From the NCBI GenBank assembly GCA_028877275.1, contig JAPPFP010000014.1, forward strand, positions 186,001 to 250,000: a DNA stretch of 64,000 bases, given 5' to 3'. Position numbers and translations under genes: made by a program. Below, piece by piece: positions 41,942-51,306 of the stretch; within the stretch, counting starts at the first letter, position 1, and each line of letters begins with the position of its first letter. The stretch is from Acidobacteriota bacterium. GTDB lineage: Bacteria > Acidobacteriota > Thermoanaerobaculia > Multivoradales > Multivoraceae. Under the pieces are notes generated by a model. It ran no database searches. It had not been told where the DNA came from and saw only the letters and a list, made by a program, of their open reading frames with translations.

Positions 41942-43363
41942 CTAGATGTCGTAGTACAGCGCGAACTCGTGCGGGTGCGGCCTCAAGGCCACCTCCTGGC
42001 ACTCGCTCTCACGCTTGTAAGCGATGTGGTTCTCGATCACGTCCTCGTCGAACACGCCGCCCGCGGTCAGGAACTCGTGGTCCTCCTCGAGGGCGTCGAG
42101 GGCCTCCTCCAGCGTCGCCGGCGTGGTCGGAACGCCCTGGCTCTCCTCCGGCGACAGATCGTAGATGTCGACGTCGAGCGAGCTGCCCGGGTCGATCTCG
42201 TTCTGAATGCCGTCAATCGCGGCCATCAGCAGCGCCGCGAAGGCGAGATAGGGGTTGCAGCTCGGATCGGGGCAACGGAACTCGACCCGCTTCGCCTTCG
42301 GCGACGGCGAGTACATCGGGATCCGCACCGCCGCGCTCCGGTTGCGCTGCGAGTACACCAGATTCACCGGCGCCTCGAACCCCGGCACCAGCCGCTTGTA
42401 GCTGTTCGTCGTCGGGTTCGTGAAGGCGAGTAGCGCCGGCGCGTGCCTCAACAGGCCGCCGATGGCGTGCATCGCCATGTCCGAGAGGCCGGCGTAGCCG
42501 TCGCCCGCGAACAGAGGCACTCCGTCCTTCCACAGCGAGAGGTGGGTGTGCATGCCGCTGCCGTTGTCCTCGAACAGGGGCTTCGGCATGAAGGTGACGG
42601 TCTTGCCGTGCCGTGCGGCGGTGTTCTTGATGATGTACTTGTAGAGCATCATCGCGTCCGCCATCTCGACGAGAGGCGCGAACCGCAGGTCGATCTCGGC
42701 CTGGCCGCCGGTGCCGACCTCGTGGTGCTGGCACTCGGGATTGAGACCGAGATCCTCCATGATCAGGATCATCTCGCTCCGCATGTCCTGGTGCTTGTCG
42801 GTCGGCGGCACCGGGAAGTAGCCCTCCTTGTACCGCGGCTTGTAGCCGAGGTTCGGGCCTTCGTCGGCGCCGCTGTTCCACCGCCCCTCGATCGAGTCGA
42901 CTTCGTAGAAGCCGAAGTTCGGACCGCCGTCGAAACGCACGTCGTCGAAGATGAAGAACTCGGCCTCAGGACCGAAATAGGCGGTGTCCGCCAGCCCCGT
43001 CGACTGCACGTAGGCCTCGGCCGCCCGGGCGACGCCGCGCGGGTCGCGGCCGTAGCTCTCCCGGGTGATCGGGTCGACGATGTTGCAGGTCATGACGAGC
43101 GTCTTGTGCTCGTAGTACGGGTCGATGAAGGCAGTGTCCGCGTCGGGCACGACCAGCATGTCCGACTCGTTGATCACCTGCCAGCCGCGGATGCTCGAGC
43201 CGTCGAACCCGAGCCCGTCCTCGAAGGTGCCCTCGTCGACCTCGCGCGCCGGCACCGAGAAGTGCTGCCACAAGCCGGGAAAGTCGGTGAACCGGAAATC
43301 GACGATCTGGATCCCCTCATCGCGGATCCGATCGAGAATCGACTTGGGGCTTGCTCCTGACAT
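41942..43363 (-). CDS. glnA: Glutamine synthetase, type I
   Basis: A 473-residue enzyme making glutamine from glutamate and ammonia. The ATG at 43363 is fixed by AGGAG upstream; residues before it in the open frame lie in the leader. Motifs: [20 protein letters not shown] (Glu ligands), [38 protein letters not shown], and the adenylylation-loop region [11 protein letters not shown] with Tyr, as in GSI-beta enzymes controlled by GlnE. Length is typical of the dodecameric type I form. A 304-nt leader with hairpins precedes the gene and a 30-nt hairpin follows the stop. Confidence 0.97.
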   Translation of the reverse strand: MSGASPKSILDRIRDEGIQIVDFRFTDFPGLWQHFSVPAREVDEGTFEDGLGFDGSSIRGWQVINESDMLVVPDADTAFIDPYYEHKTLVMTCNIVDPITRESYGRDPRGVARAAEAYVQSTGLADTAYFGPEAEFFIFDDVRFDGGPNFGFYEVDSIEGRWNSGADEGPNLGYKPRYKEGYFPVPPTDKHQDMRSEMILIMEDLGLNPECQHHEVGTGGQAEIDLRFAPLVEMADAMMLYKYIIKNTAARHGKTVTFMPKPLFEDNGSGMHTHLSLWKDGVPLFAGDGYAGLSDMAMHAIGGLLRHAPALLAFTNPTTNSYKRLVPGFEAPVNLVYSQRNRSAAVRIPMYSPSPKAKRVEFRCPDPSCNPYLAFAALLMAAIDGIQNEIDPGSSLDVDIYDLSPEESQGVPTTPATLEEALDALEEDHEFLTAGGVFDEDVIENHIAYKRESECQEVALRPHPHEFALYYDI

Positions 43364-43667
43364 GAAGTTCTCCTTTGCTGTTCCTTGCTGCGGACCGAGC
43401 CGCGCCAAATCTGTTGTGGCCGGGACACCGCCCGGCCGCAGGCTCAAACACGAATCGCCAAGGCCGCGTGTCTATCAGCGCGGCCATGAACTAGGCAAGC
43501 CACGGGCCGAACGCTGCGGGTCTTACTAGCAACGTCCATGCCCAACCGGTGTCCTGGGAAGAACGATGCTCGGCACGGCGAACGAACCGTCCCGACGACC
43601 CCGCGCGCCCCGCCGATGCGACAACCCTGTCGTCCGCGGACCCCGGGATCCAACGTTTCTGTAGCGT
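43364..43667 (-). other. 304-nt non-coding region upstream of glnA with hairpins
   Basis: No open frame here is supported. Two strong inverted repeats are present: GGCCGGG-ACACCG-CCCGGCC (43418-43437) and GGCCGCG with CGCGGCC (43462-43468 and 43479-43485, 10-nt loop). A smaller CGACA/TGTCG pair lies near 43620. The region separates the end of the era fusion gene from the glnA start, so it may hold both the end of the former and a structured glnA 5' leader. No known glutamine riboswitch consensus could be confirmed by eye. Confidence 0.5.
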
Positions 43668-44993
43668 CTAGCCGGTCTCCAGGCGGCTCAGGACGGCGGC
43701 GTCCTCGCGCCAACCCGGCTCCGTCCGTACCCGCAGCTCCAGATAGACCCGCCGCTCCAGGAACTCCTCCAGATCACGTCGCGCCGCCGTGCCGATCTCC
43801 TTGATCCGCCTTCCGCCCCGGCCGACGACGATCCCCTTGTGGTTCTCCCGGTCGACCAGGATGCTGGCAAGCAGGTCCGTCCGCTTCTCGCCGTCCTCCC
43901 AGACCTCGATGACGACCGCGGTCGTGAACGGCAGTTCGTCGCGCGTCTGCTCCAGGACCTTCTCGCGGATCAGCTCCGCGACGAGGAAGCGCTCGGTGTG
44001 GACAGTCAGCAGTTCCGGGTCGTGCCGCGGCTCCCCGGGCGGCAGGTGCCGCCAGAGGAGTTCGAGCACCTCGTCGACGCCGTCGCCGGTGAGCGCCGAA
44101 ACCGGAACGATCTCCTCGAACAGCGCGCGGCCCGCGTAGCGCTCGATCTCAGGCAACAGTCGGGGTTTGGAGACCAGGTCGATCTTGTTCAGCAGGCAGA
44201 GCATCGGCCTGCTGCGCTCCGCCGCCGCCGCGGCGACGAGATCGAGAGCGTAGGCGTCGCCCCGCCCGAACGGCGTAGCCGCGTCCCGCAGCAGACACAC
44301 CACGTCGGCCTCCTTGAGCGCCGCCGCGGCGGCATGAACCATGCGCCGGTTCAGGCGGTGCAGGGGCCGGTGCAGGCCGGGCGTGTCGTGAAACACCATC
44401 TGGCCACGCTCGGTGCTCAGGATACCGATCAGGCGGTGGCGTGTGGTCTGCGGCTTGTCCGAGACGATCGCCAGCTTCTCCCCCAGCATGCGGTTCATCA
44501 GCGTCGACTTCCCGGCGTTGGGCCGGCCCACGAGTGCGACCGTGCCGGCCCTCCTGGACTCCTGATCACCGGACGCGCCCAGGAAGCGAGCCCGCAGCCG
44601 GGTTTCCAGAGCCTCCATTTCGCCGCTGTCCGTCTCGTGGTCGTGGCCCAGACAGTGCAGGATGCCGTGCAGGGCCAGCACCTTGAGTTCCCGCTCGAGG
44701 TGCGCATCGCCACGGGCGGCGGCCGTGTCGACCGAGATGACGATGTCGCCCAGGTGCCGGCCCTCAGGTGTCTCCTCGCCTGGGAAGGACAGCACGTCCG
44801 TGGCCGAGTCGATCTGCCGATAGGCGCGGTTCAGCTCGCGAATCTCGGCGTCATCGACCAGCCGCAGGGTGAGCGTCGCCGGCTCCGGCACCAGCTCGCC
44901 AACCACGTCGCGCGCCACCGCCCGGAGCCCGGGGAGACACTCGCGGCACCGGGCCTCCACCGCGGCCGCAACCTGCAGGTCGATGGTTGCCAC
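43668..44993 (-). CDS. Fused YbeY endoribonuclease and Era GTPase
   Basis: A single 441-residue frame holding two ribosome-biogenesis proteins. YbeY (about 1-137): DVLSFPGE, GDIVISVDTA, and the zinc motif HGILHCLGHDH (109-119), which matures rRNA ends. Era (about 149-441): G1 GRPNAGKST (156-164), switch Thr in TTRHR, G3 DTPGLH (203-208), G4 LLNKID (Asn269), and the C-terminal KH domain with GIVVGRGGRRIKEIG that binds 16S rRNA. The junction RARFLGASGDQESRRAG is continuous without stop or frameshift. Start: GTG 44993, seven bases after the pgpH stop; an upstream start at 45065 would overlap pgpH by 65 nt. Separate adjacent genes are the usual state; a fusion is unusual. Confidence 0.93.
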   Translation of the reverse strand: MATIDLQVAAAVEARCRECLPGLRAVARDVVGELVPEPATLTLRLVDDAEIRELNRAYRQIDSATDVLSFPGEETPEGRHLGDIVISVDTAAARGDAHLERELKVLALHGILHCLGHDHETDSGEMEALETRLRARFLGASGDQESRRAGTVALVGRPNAGKSTLMNRMLGEKLAIVSDKPQTTRHRLIGILSTERGQMVFHDTPGLHRPLHRLNRRMVHAAAAALKEADVVCLLRDAATPFGRGDAYALDLVAAAAAERSRPMLCLLNKIDLVSKPRLLPEIERYAGRALFEEIVPVSALTGDGVDEVLELLWRHLPPGEPRHDPELLTVHTERFLVAELIREKVLEQTRDELPFTTAVVIEVWEDGEKRTDLLASILVDRENHKGIVVGRGGRRIKEIGTAARRDLEEFLERRVYLELRVRTEPGWREDAAVLSRLETG

Positions 44994-45000
44994 GCCTTCG

Positions 45001-47418
45001 TCAGTCGCCGACCGGCCCGCTCCCGGCTCCTCCGGGCAGAACGCGCAACGAACCACGACCGCCACGTCCGAACTCGAACCCCGGGTACTCCACCCGATGA
45101 TGATGCACCGTCTTCAGCACGTTCTGCAGGGTGTAGCGCATCCGCCGCAGATCGGCGAGGGTCAGGTCGGTCTGGCTGAACTGATCGTCCTCGAGAATGT
45201 CGCTCAACAGCCGTTCGACCAGGGCACGGATCGACTCCTCGGAGAAGTCGCCGAGGGTACGGCTCGCTGCCTCGACCGTGTCGGCGACCATCAGCGCGGC
45301 AAACGTCTTGCTCTGGGGCATGGGGCCCGGGTAGCGGTACTGGCGTTCGTCGACCTCGTCGCCCGGTTCTGCCTGCTCCTTCGCCCTGGCCAGGAAGAAG
45401 TTCAGCCTGCGCGTGCCGTGGTGCTGCTCGATCGCGTCGACGATCGGCTGCGGCAGCCGACTCTCGCGCGCCAGCCGGACTCCTTCCTTCACATGATCGA
45501 TGATGATCAGGGAAGACATGGAGGGCGAGAGGCTGTCGTGCGGGTTGTCGCCCTCACGTTGATTCTCGACGAAGTACTGCGGCCGCAGGACCTTGCCGAT
45601 GTCGTGGTAGAGACCGCCGACGTACGCGAGAGTCGGATTGCCCCCCACCGCCTCACAGCAGGCCTTGGCGAGATGCGCGACCATCAGGGAGTGCTGGAAC
45701 GTCCCCGGCGCCTCGAACGCCAGGCGTTGCAGTAACGGCAGGTTCGTGTCGGAGAGCTCCAGCAGCTTGATGTCGGTCGTCCTGAACAGCACCGCCTCGA
45801 ACACCGGAACGGCGAAGCTGACCGCGGCCGCCACCATCAGGCCGCCCAGCAGCCCGCAGAGCACCTCGAAGCCCCAGACGGCTACCGTGACGCCATCCCC
45901 GAGCAACGTGAGCATCGTCACCGAGCCGACGTTGACGAGTCCCACCAGCAGGCCGGCTCTCGTCACCGCGGACCGCCGCTTCAACTGGTCGAGCGCGAAC
46001 ACCGCGGCGAGGCTGCCGGTCAGGCAGTAGAGCATCGTGCCCCCCGCCAGCCCGAGCTGCGCGTTCGCCGTCTCCACCCAACCCAGGCGGCCGACGAGGA
46101 CCGAGAAAACGAGGCCGGCAAGCAGACCGGCGCCCCGACCGTAGAGCACCGACACGAGCAGCGCCACCGCCGCGAAGGGGATCGCGAACACGTAGCTCCG
46201 CGCCGAACTCAGCGCCTCGATCGGGAACGAGGCGGCGAGCGCATCGGCGACCAGGAATCCGACGCGGGTCGCCGCGAGGCCGAGAATGAGGATCAGGACG
46301 ACGCTGCCGAAGTCGCGGCCCTCCACCGCGACCAGGCGCTTGCGGCGGAACGCGACCCACAGGAACGCCACGGCGAGCCCGAGCACGAGGGCCGATGCCA
46401 GCGGCGAGCGAAGGAGGATCAGACTGCTCTCGCTGCCGGTCATCTCGCGGAGCAGGCGCATCGATTCCGGGTCGACCTCGTCGCCCTTGCGCACGATGAC
46501 CTGACCGGCCTGAATCTGGTTGAACACCGGCCCGACATCCTCCGCCGCGGCGTTTCGCCGTTCCTGCGTCTCGTTCAGGTTCAGGTAGACGTTGGGCGCC
46601 AGGTTGACCATCAGGAAGTCGACGACTGTTTCCCGCTCGGCGCGCGACCACCCCGCCCAGCGGCCGACTTCGGCCTCCAGGTAGTCCTCCACCTCGACCG
46701 GGTAACCCCGATAGCCGAAGAGGTCGAACTCAACCGATTCCTCGCCCGTCTGCATGTTGTGCAGCGTGACGCCCTCCAGGCGGTTCTGGAGCAGGGTCTC
46801 CTTGTTCTCCACGATCCCGGCCCGGAGCAGCAGCCCCACGAGGCGGGTCAGGCGTTCCTCCAGCTGCGCGCCCTCGTCCTCTTCGCCTACGCGGGCCGCC
46901 AGCAGGTCCGCGTGGCCTTCATCGACCCGCAGGCCGCTCCCGCCCCTCAGCCGACGCAGCCGCTCCTCGGCCACCTCCTCCTCGGGCAGAAGCTCGGCGA
47001 CCTCGTCGAAACCCCGCTCTATCTCGAACAGGTTCGCGATCCGCGCCTCGACCTCGTCGGCCTGAACGGCGTCGAAGTCGTAGAGAGGCCGGACGTCGGC
47101 TCGGGCCCGCTGCTTCAGCTCCTCCGAGGTCTCCTCGTCGAGAAGCAGCACGTCCCGGGTCGCGTGGTAGTCGCGGTTGGCGATGTCTCCCTCGCGCAGA
47201 TCCGGCCGGAAGAAGACGCCCGGCGGCGCCATGATCCAGACGCCGGCCAGGACCATGACCACGACCCAGACGATGTCGCGCTCCAGTGCGTAGTGCCACA
47301 GGCCGGCGACCGTCAGACGGTCGCCATGGCGCCGGTACATGCTGCGGCGTAGCCGCTTGCGCGCCTCCCGCCTGCGGTCCGACCGGCGGCGCTTCGTCGC
47401 CTTGACCGCCGCGGTCAC
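45001..47418 (-). CDS. pgpH: 7TM-HD family phosphohydrolase (PgpH-like, c-di-AMP phosphodiesterase)
   Basis: An 805-residue membrane protein. Order: a basic cytoplasmic N-terminus (KRRRSDRRREARKRLRR), one transmembrane helix (VVVMVLAGVWIMA), an extracytoplasmic 7TMR-HDED-type region (about 80-320), seven transmembrane helices (about 330-530), and a cytoplasmic HD domain with HSLMVAHLAKACCEAVGG and YVGGLYHDIGKVLRPQYF, then SSLIIIDHVKEG. PgpH proteins hydrolyse c-di-AMP in Firmicutes; no c-di-AMP cyclase is seen here, so the ligand is inferred from family. GTG start overlapping the phoH stop (GTGA). The order phoH-pgpH-ybeY-era is a well-known conserved cluster. Confidence 0.92.
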   Translation of the reverse strand: MTAAVKATKRRRSDRRREARKRLRRSMYRRHGDRLTVAGLWHYALERDIVWVVVMVLAGVWIMAPPGVFFRPDLREGDIANRDYHATRDVLLLDEETSEELKQRARADVRPLYDFDAVQADEVEARIANLFEIERGFDEVAELLPEEEVAEERLRRLRGGSGLRVDEGHADLLAARVGEEDEGAQLEERLTRLVGLLLRAGIVENKETLLQNRLEGVTLHNMQTGEESVEFDLFGYRGYPVEVEDYLEAEVGRWAGWSRAERETVVDFLMVNLAPNVYLNLNETQERRNAAAEDVGPVFNQIQAGQVIVRKGDEVDPESMRLLREMTGSESSLILLRSPLASALVLGLAVAFLWVAFRRKRLVAVEGRDFGSVVLILILGLAATRVGFLVADALAASFPIEALSSARSYVFAIPFAAVALLVSVLYGRGAGLLAGLVFSVLVGRLGWVETANAQLGLAGGTMLYCLTGSLAAVFALDQLKRRSAVTRAGLLVGLVNVGSVTMLTLLGDGVTVAVWGFEVLCGLLGGLMVAAAVSFAVPVFEAVLFRTTDIKLLELSDTNLPLLQRLAFEAPGTFQHSLMVAHLAKACCEAVGGNPTLAYVGGLYHDIGKVLRPQYFVENQREGDNPHDSLSPSMSSLIIIDHVKEGVRLARESRLPQPIVDAIEQHHGTRRLNFFLARAKEQAEPGDEVDERQYRYPGPMPQSKTFAALMVADTVEAASRTLGDFSEESIRALVERLLSDILEDDQFSQTDLTLADLRRMRYTLQNVLKTVHHHRVEYPGFEFGRGGRGSLRVLPGGAGSGPVGD

Positions 47419-48437
47419 CGGCCGCCCCTCTCCGGGGATCCAGCCTCCCCGGAACGCGTACCGTGACGGGCCTCCCAGCGGTCGTACGCGCCGACGATCC
47501 GCTGCACGAGCTCGTGCCGGACGACGTCGGACTGCCCGAAACGTACGAAGGCGATGCCCTCTTCACCCCGGAGCACCTGAAGCGCGTGCTTCAGACCGGA
47601 CTGCTGGCCGGGCGGCAGGTCGATCTGAGTGATGTCGCCGTTGACCACGGCCTTCGAGTTGAAGCCGATGCGGGTCAGGAACATCTTCATCTGTTCAGGC
47701 GTCGTGTTCTGCGCCTCATCGAGGATGATGAAGCTGTCGTTGAGCGAGCGGCCACGCATGAAGGCGAGCGGCGCCACCTCGATCACCTCCCGTTCCAGCA
47801 TCCGGGACACCTTGTCGAAGCCGATGATGTCGAACAACGCGTCATAGAGCGGGCGCAGGTAGGGGTTCACCTTCTCCGCCAGGTCGCCGGGCAGGAAGCC
47901 GAGCTTCTCGCCGGCCTCGACCGCCGGCCTGGCCAGCACGATGCGCCGCACCTTCTGCTCCTTCAGCGCCGAAGCCGCGACCGCTACCGCCAGGTAGGTC
48001 TTTCCGGTGCCGGCCGGCCCGGTCGAAACGACCAATTCGTGATCCAGCATAGCGCGGAGGTAGCGCTTCTGGTTCAGGCTGCGCGGCGCAACGAGGCGCC
48101 GCGAAGCCTGAATCAGGGCGCCCGTCCGGAAGAAGTCGACCAGGGAAGTGGCCGGCTCTTCGGCCACCACCCGCAAGGCGGTGGCCAGATCGTCGGAGCG
48201 GAGACGGCGCCCCGTCTTCGCCAGGGCGCCCAAGTCGGTCAGCAGCCGCTCGGCCGCGCCGACCGCCGACGCCGCGCCCTTGATCTGTACGGCGGAACCG
48301 CGCACACCGAGCGTGACCTCAAGAGCCTTCTCCACGCGGCGCAGGTTCTCGTCGTGGGCGCCGCAGATCGCCTGCACCGATTCTTCGGGCAGGGTCACCT
48401 GCGCCCTGGCCTGCGCTGCCGGCTCAGCTGTAGTCAA
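47415..48437 (-). CDS. phoH: PhoH family ATPase
   Basis: A 340-residue cytoplasmic P-loop ATPase. N-terminal small KH-like domain (about 14-70, LRRVEKALEVTLGVRGSAVQI), then the PhoH domain with QKRYLRAM, Walker A STGPAGTGKTYLA (138-150), RPAVEAGEKLGFLPGDLAEKVNPYLRPLYD and Walker B SFIILDEAQNTTPEQMKMFLTRIG, and NGDITQIDLP. Linked with RNA metabolism through its neighbours pgpH and ybeY-era. Start: TTG 48437 (AAGGG upstream, overlapping the dehydrogenase stop by 14 nt); GTG 48398 would also give a full domain. The choice between them is open. Confidence 0.93.
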   Translation of the reverse strand: MTTAEPAAQARAQVTLPEESVQAICGAHDENLRRVEKALEVTLGVRGSAVQIKGAASAVGAAERLLTDLGALAKTGRRLRSDDLATALRVVAEEPATSLVDFFRTGALIQASRRLVAPRSLNQKRYLRAMLDHELVVSTGPAGTGKTYLAVAVAASALKEQKVRRIVLARPAVEAGEKLGFLPGDLAEKVNPYLRPLYDALFDIIGFDKVSRMLEREVIEVAPLAFMRGRSLNDSFIILDEAQNTTPEQMKMFLTRIGFNSKAVVNGDITQIDLPPGQQSGLKHALQVLRGEEGIAFVRFGQSDVVRHELVQRIVGAYDRWEARHGTRSGEAGSPERGGR

Positions 48438-49275
48438 AGAAGCCCTTGCCCGTCTTGCGCCCCAGATGTCCCGCCTGCACCAGTTGCTTCAGCAGCGTCG
48501 GCGGTGCGAAGCGCGTCTCGCGGTACTCGTCGAACATGATGTTGGCGACGGAGTACATCGTGTCCAGTCCAATGAAGTCGCTCAGTGTGAACGGCCCCAT
48601 CGGGTAGCCGCAGCCAAGCTTCATCGCGGTATCGATGTCCTCCATGCTGCCGACGCCGGTCTCGTAGGCGCGGACGGCATCGAGCAGATACGGGATCAAC
48701 AGCCGGTTGACGATGAACCCGGAGTTGTCGCCACAGGCGACGGGCGTCTTGCCGACCCGCTCGGCGAGGCGCCAGCAGGCGTCGTAGGCCTCGTCCGAGG
48801 TCATCAGGGTCCGCACCACCTCGACGAGCCGCATCGCCGGCACCGGATTGAAGAAGTGGAGACCGACGAACCGGTCGGGCCGCGCCGTCGAGGCGGCGAG
48901 CTGGGTCAGGGTCAGCGACGACGTGTTGCTGGCGAAGATGCAGGCGTCACCGACGATGCCGTCCAGCGCGACGAACAGCTCACGCTTCGTTTCCAGGTCC
49001 TCGACGATCGCCTCGACCACCAGGTCGGAGCCGGCGAGATCGGAAAGCTCAACGGTGCCGGTCAGGTTCGCCAGCGCCCGGTCATGTTCCTCGACATCGA
49101 TGCGCCTCCGCTCGAGGCTCTTGGCCAGTGACGCGCGCACCGCGCCGAGCCCCTTGTCGAGCACGTCCTGGTTGATCTCGCGCACCGTGACCGGGATGCC
49201 GGCCCGTGCGCAGATCTCCGAGATGCCCCGACCCATCAGGCCGCAGCCGACCAGTCCTACGCGTTGCACTTCCAT
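48424..49275 (-). CDS. 3-hydroxyacyl-CoA dehydrogenase (3-hydroxybutyryl-CoA type)
   Basis: A 283-residue NAD(P)-dependent enzyme of fatty acid or butyrate metabolism. N-terminal Rossmann motif VGLVGCGLMGRGISEICARAG, catalytic region FASNTSSLTLTQLA, HFFNPVPAMRLVEVV (catalytic His), SGFIVNRLLIPYL, and C-terminal GPFTLSDFIGLD and LGRKTGKGFFDYS. The length is that of the short, stand-alone form. ATG 49275 gives the standard N-terminus, with GGAG 13 nt upstream. Its end overlaps the phoH start by 14 nt. No thiolase or enoyl-CoA hydratase lies beside it. Confidence 0.94.
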   Translation of the reverse strand: MEVQRVGLVGCGLMGRGISEICARAGIPVTVREINQDVLDKGLGAVRASLAKSLERRRIDVEEHDRALANLTGTVELSDLAGSDLVVEAIVEDLETKRELFVALDGIVGDACIFASNTSSLTLTQLAASTARPDRFVGLHFFNPVPAMRLVEVVRTLMTSDEAYDACWRLAERVGKTPVACGDNSGFIVNRLLIPYLLDAVRAYETGVGSMEDIDTAMKLGCGYPMGPFTLSDFIGLDTMYSVANIMFDEYRETRFAPPTLLKQLVQAGHLGRKTGKGFFDYS

Positions 49276-49333
49276 CGGTACTTCGTTCTCCTTCGTCGAG
49301 TTTCGCGGTGCCTCAGCGGACAGAGGCGGCACC

Positions 49334-49762
49334 CTAACAGTTGATCTCGACCTCTCGTTCTTCCGGCGCGGCGCCCATTCGCAGCCGCACTTCGATGGCG
49401 GACGGCGGCTGCGGCAACCGCTCCGCCCACTCCACGACCTTGACTCCGTCCCCGGCCAGGAACTCCTCGACGCCGATCGCGTCCACCTCCTCCGGTTCCA
49501 GGCGGTAGAGGTCGACGTGGACGAGACGCACGGGTCCCCGGCGCGAGCGGGGGTCCCGGTCGTACTCGTGAATCAGGGTGAACGTCGGCGACTGGACCAG
49601 GGCCGCGTCCAGCCCAAGGCCCTCCGCTATGCCCTGGGTCAGCACGGTCTTGCCGGATCCGAGGTCGCCGAACAGGAGCGCCGTCCCGTCCGGCCGGAGC
49701 CGGGCCGCCAGTTCGAGACCGAGTTGCCGCGTTTCGTCGGCGCTCTTCGTGCGAACGATCAT
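49334..49762 (-). CDS. tsaE: tRNA threonylcarbamoyladenosine biosynthesis ATPase TsaE
   Basis: A 142-residue P-loop ATPase essential for t6A modification of tRNA with TsaB, TsaC and TsaD. Walker A LLFGDLGSGKTVLTQGIAEGLG (about 28-49), the QSPTFTLIHEYD region, HVDLYRLEPEEVDAIGVEEFL and VVEWAERLP are all diagnostic. Its ATG overlaps the end of the nnrDE gene (ATGA), giving the common nnrE/tsaE pairing. Part of the minus-strand operon that starts at the small membrane proteins (52620). Confidence 0.96.
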   Translation of the reverse strand: MIVRTKSADETRQLGLELAARLRPDGTALLFGDLGSGKTVLTQGIAEGLGLDAALVQSPTFTLIHEYDRDPRSRRGPVRLVHVDLYRLEPEEVDAIGVEEFLAGDGVKVVEWAERLPQPPSAIEVRLRMGAAPEEREVEINC

Positions 49763-51306
49763 TCTTCGAGTGACTGGAACGCGGCTCCCAGCTCGTCCAC
49801 CAGGTCGCAGGCGGCCATCGAGATCTCTCCCCAGCGCTCCGCCGCCAGATCGCCGGACAGGCCATGAGCGTAGACGCCCAGCCGCGCAGCGGCGGGCGGA
49901 TCGAATCCCTGGGCCAAAAGCGCCGCGATCAAACCGGTCAGCACGTCGCCGCTGCCGCCCGACGCCATGCCCGGATTCCCCGTCGGGTTGACCCAGGTGC
50001 CCAGCGCCGGATCCGAGATCAGGGTCTGGCGCCCCTTGAGCACGACGACCGCTCCGGTCTCGCGGGCCGCCTGCCTCGCATGCTCCCAGCGGCCTTCGAC
50101 AACCGCCGAGGCGGATACGCCGAGGAGCCGGCCGAGTTCTCCTGGATGAGGCGTGATCACCAGGTCCGAATCGCGCGCGAGAAGAGCCTTCGCGTCGCCG
50201 GCGAAGGCGGAGATGCCGTCGGCGTCGAGCACGACCGGCGCCGCGCTGCGGGCGACGACCTGTCGCGCCAGCACGCGGGCATCCTCAGAGAGCCCGAGAC
50301 CGGGGCCGAGGGCCAGTGCACCGCGCGGAGCACGCTCGACGATCGTCTGCAACAGGGGTTCGACGGCGTCACGCGAAAACCCCTTCCCCTGCGTCGGTAG
50401 CCCCAGGGTCATCGACTCGATCGAACCGGCGTCGACCACCTGAACGAGATGCTCGGGCACGGCCGCCGTCACCAGACCGGCGCCGCCCCTGACCGCCGCG
50501 CGCGCGGCCAGAACCACGGCGCCGCTGTAGCCGGTCGATCCGCCGGCGACGACGACGTGGCCGAAAGTCCCCTTGTGCGCGTCGCGCTGCCGGGTCCGCA
50601 CGGAACCGACGAGGTCCTCCCGCCGCGACTGGTAGAGGGCGTCCGGCCCCGGCGGCGGTTCAGGCAGCGGAACGCCGAGATCACCGATCCACAGCCGCCC
50701 GCCCGCGTCCGCGGCCGGCGCCAGAACGTTGGCGACCTTGGGGAATCCCAACGCCACGGTCAGATTGGCCGCCACATGCGGACCCGGTGGCGTCGCCGTC
50801 GACGCGTCGAGGCCGGTCGGCACGTCGACCGAAACCAGCGGCGCGTCGTCGCGACGCTCTCCAAGCCAGTCGACCCAGTTCGCCACCGGTCCCTCGACGG
50901 GTCTGTTCAGGCCCGTTCCGAGCAGAGCGTCGACCCAGACGTCGTAGTCCTCGTTCACTTCGTCGTCCACGGCCGGCTCCGGCACCGACCGGGGCGAGAG
51001 CCCGAGCTGTTCGCACGACACGAACTGCCTTGTCGCATCGACGCTCAACCGGTCGATCGGCCCGGCAACGAAGGCGGTCGCCTCGTAGCCGCGGGTCGTG
51101 AGATCGCGGAGCAACGCGAGACCGTCGCCGCCGTTGTTGCCCCGCCCGCAGGCGATGGCGATCCGGCGGGCACGCGGATAGCACTCGACGATCGCATCCG
51201 CGGTCGCGCGGGCGGCGTTCTCCATCAGGACGATCGCCGGCACGCCGAGACTCTCGATCGCCTCGGCCTCGACCTCGCGCATGTCAGCGGAGGTGACGAC
51301 CCTCAC
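49759..51306 (-). CDS. nnrDE: Bifunctional NAD(P)H-hydrate epimerase/dehydratase
   Basis: A 515-residue repair enzyme for damaged NAD(P)H. The N-terminal YjeF_N epimerase domain (about 1-215) has VPAIVLMENAARATADAI and CGRGNNGGDGLALLRDL, and the C-terminal ADP-dependent dehydratase domain (about 225-510) has HKGTFGHVVVAGGSTGYSGA, ALGPGLGLSE, DLVITPHPGELGRLLG, VVLKGRQTLI and the GMASGGSGDVLTGLIAALL ribokinase-like catalytic segment. The upstream glycosyltransferase gene ends within its first codons (4-nt overlap), and tsaE overlaps its stop. Full length for the fused bacterial form. Confidence 0.96.
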   Translation of the reverse strand: MRVVTSADMREVEAEAIESLGVPAIVLMENAARATADAIVECYPRARRIAIACGRGNNGGDGLALLRDLTTRGYEATAFVAGPIDRLSVDATRQFVSCEQLGLSPRSVPEPAVDDEVNEDYDVWVDALLGTGLNRPVEGPVANWVDWLGERRDDAPLVSVDVPTGLDASTATPPGPHVAANLTVALGFPKVANVLAPAADAGGRLWIGDLGVPLPEPPPGPDALYQSRREDLVGSVRTRQRDAHKGTFGHVVVAGGSTGYSGAVVLAARAAVRGGAGLVTAAVPEHLVQVVDAGSIESMTLGLPTQGKGFSRDAVEPLLQTIVERAPRGALALGPGLGLSEDARVLARQVVARSAAPVVLDADGISAFAGDAKALLARDSDLVITPHPGELGRLLGVSASAVVEGRWEHARQAARETGAVVVLKGRQTLISDPALGTWVNPTGNPGMASGGSGDVLTGLIAALLAQGFDPPAAARLGVYAHGLSGDLAAERWGEISMAACDLVDELGAAFQSLEE

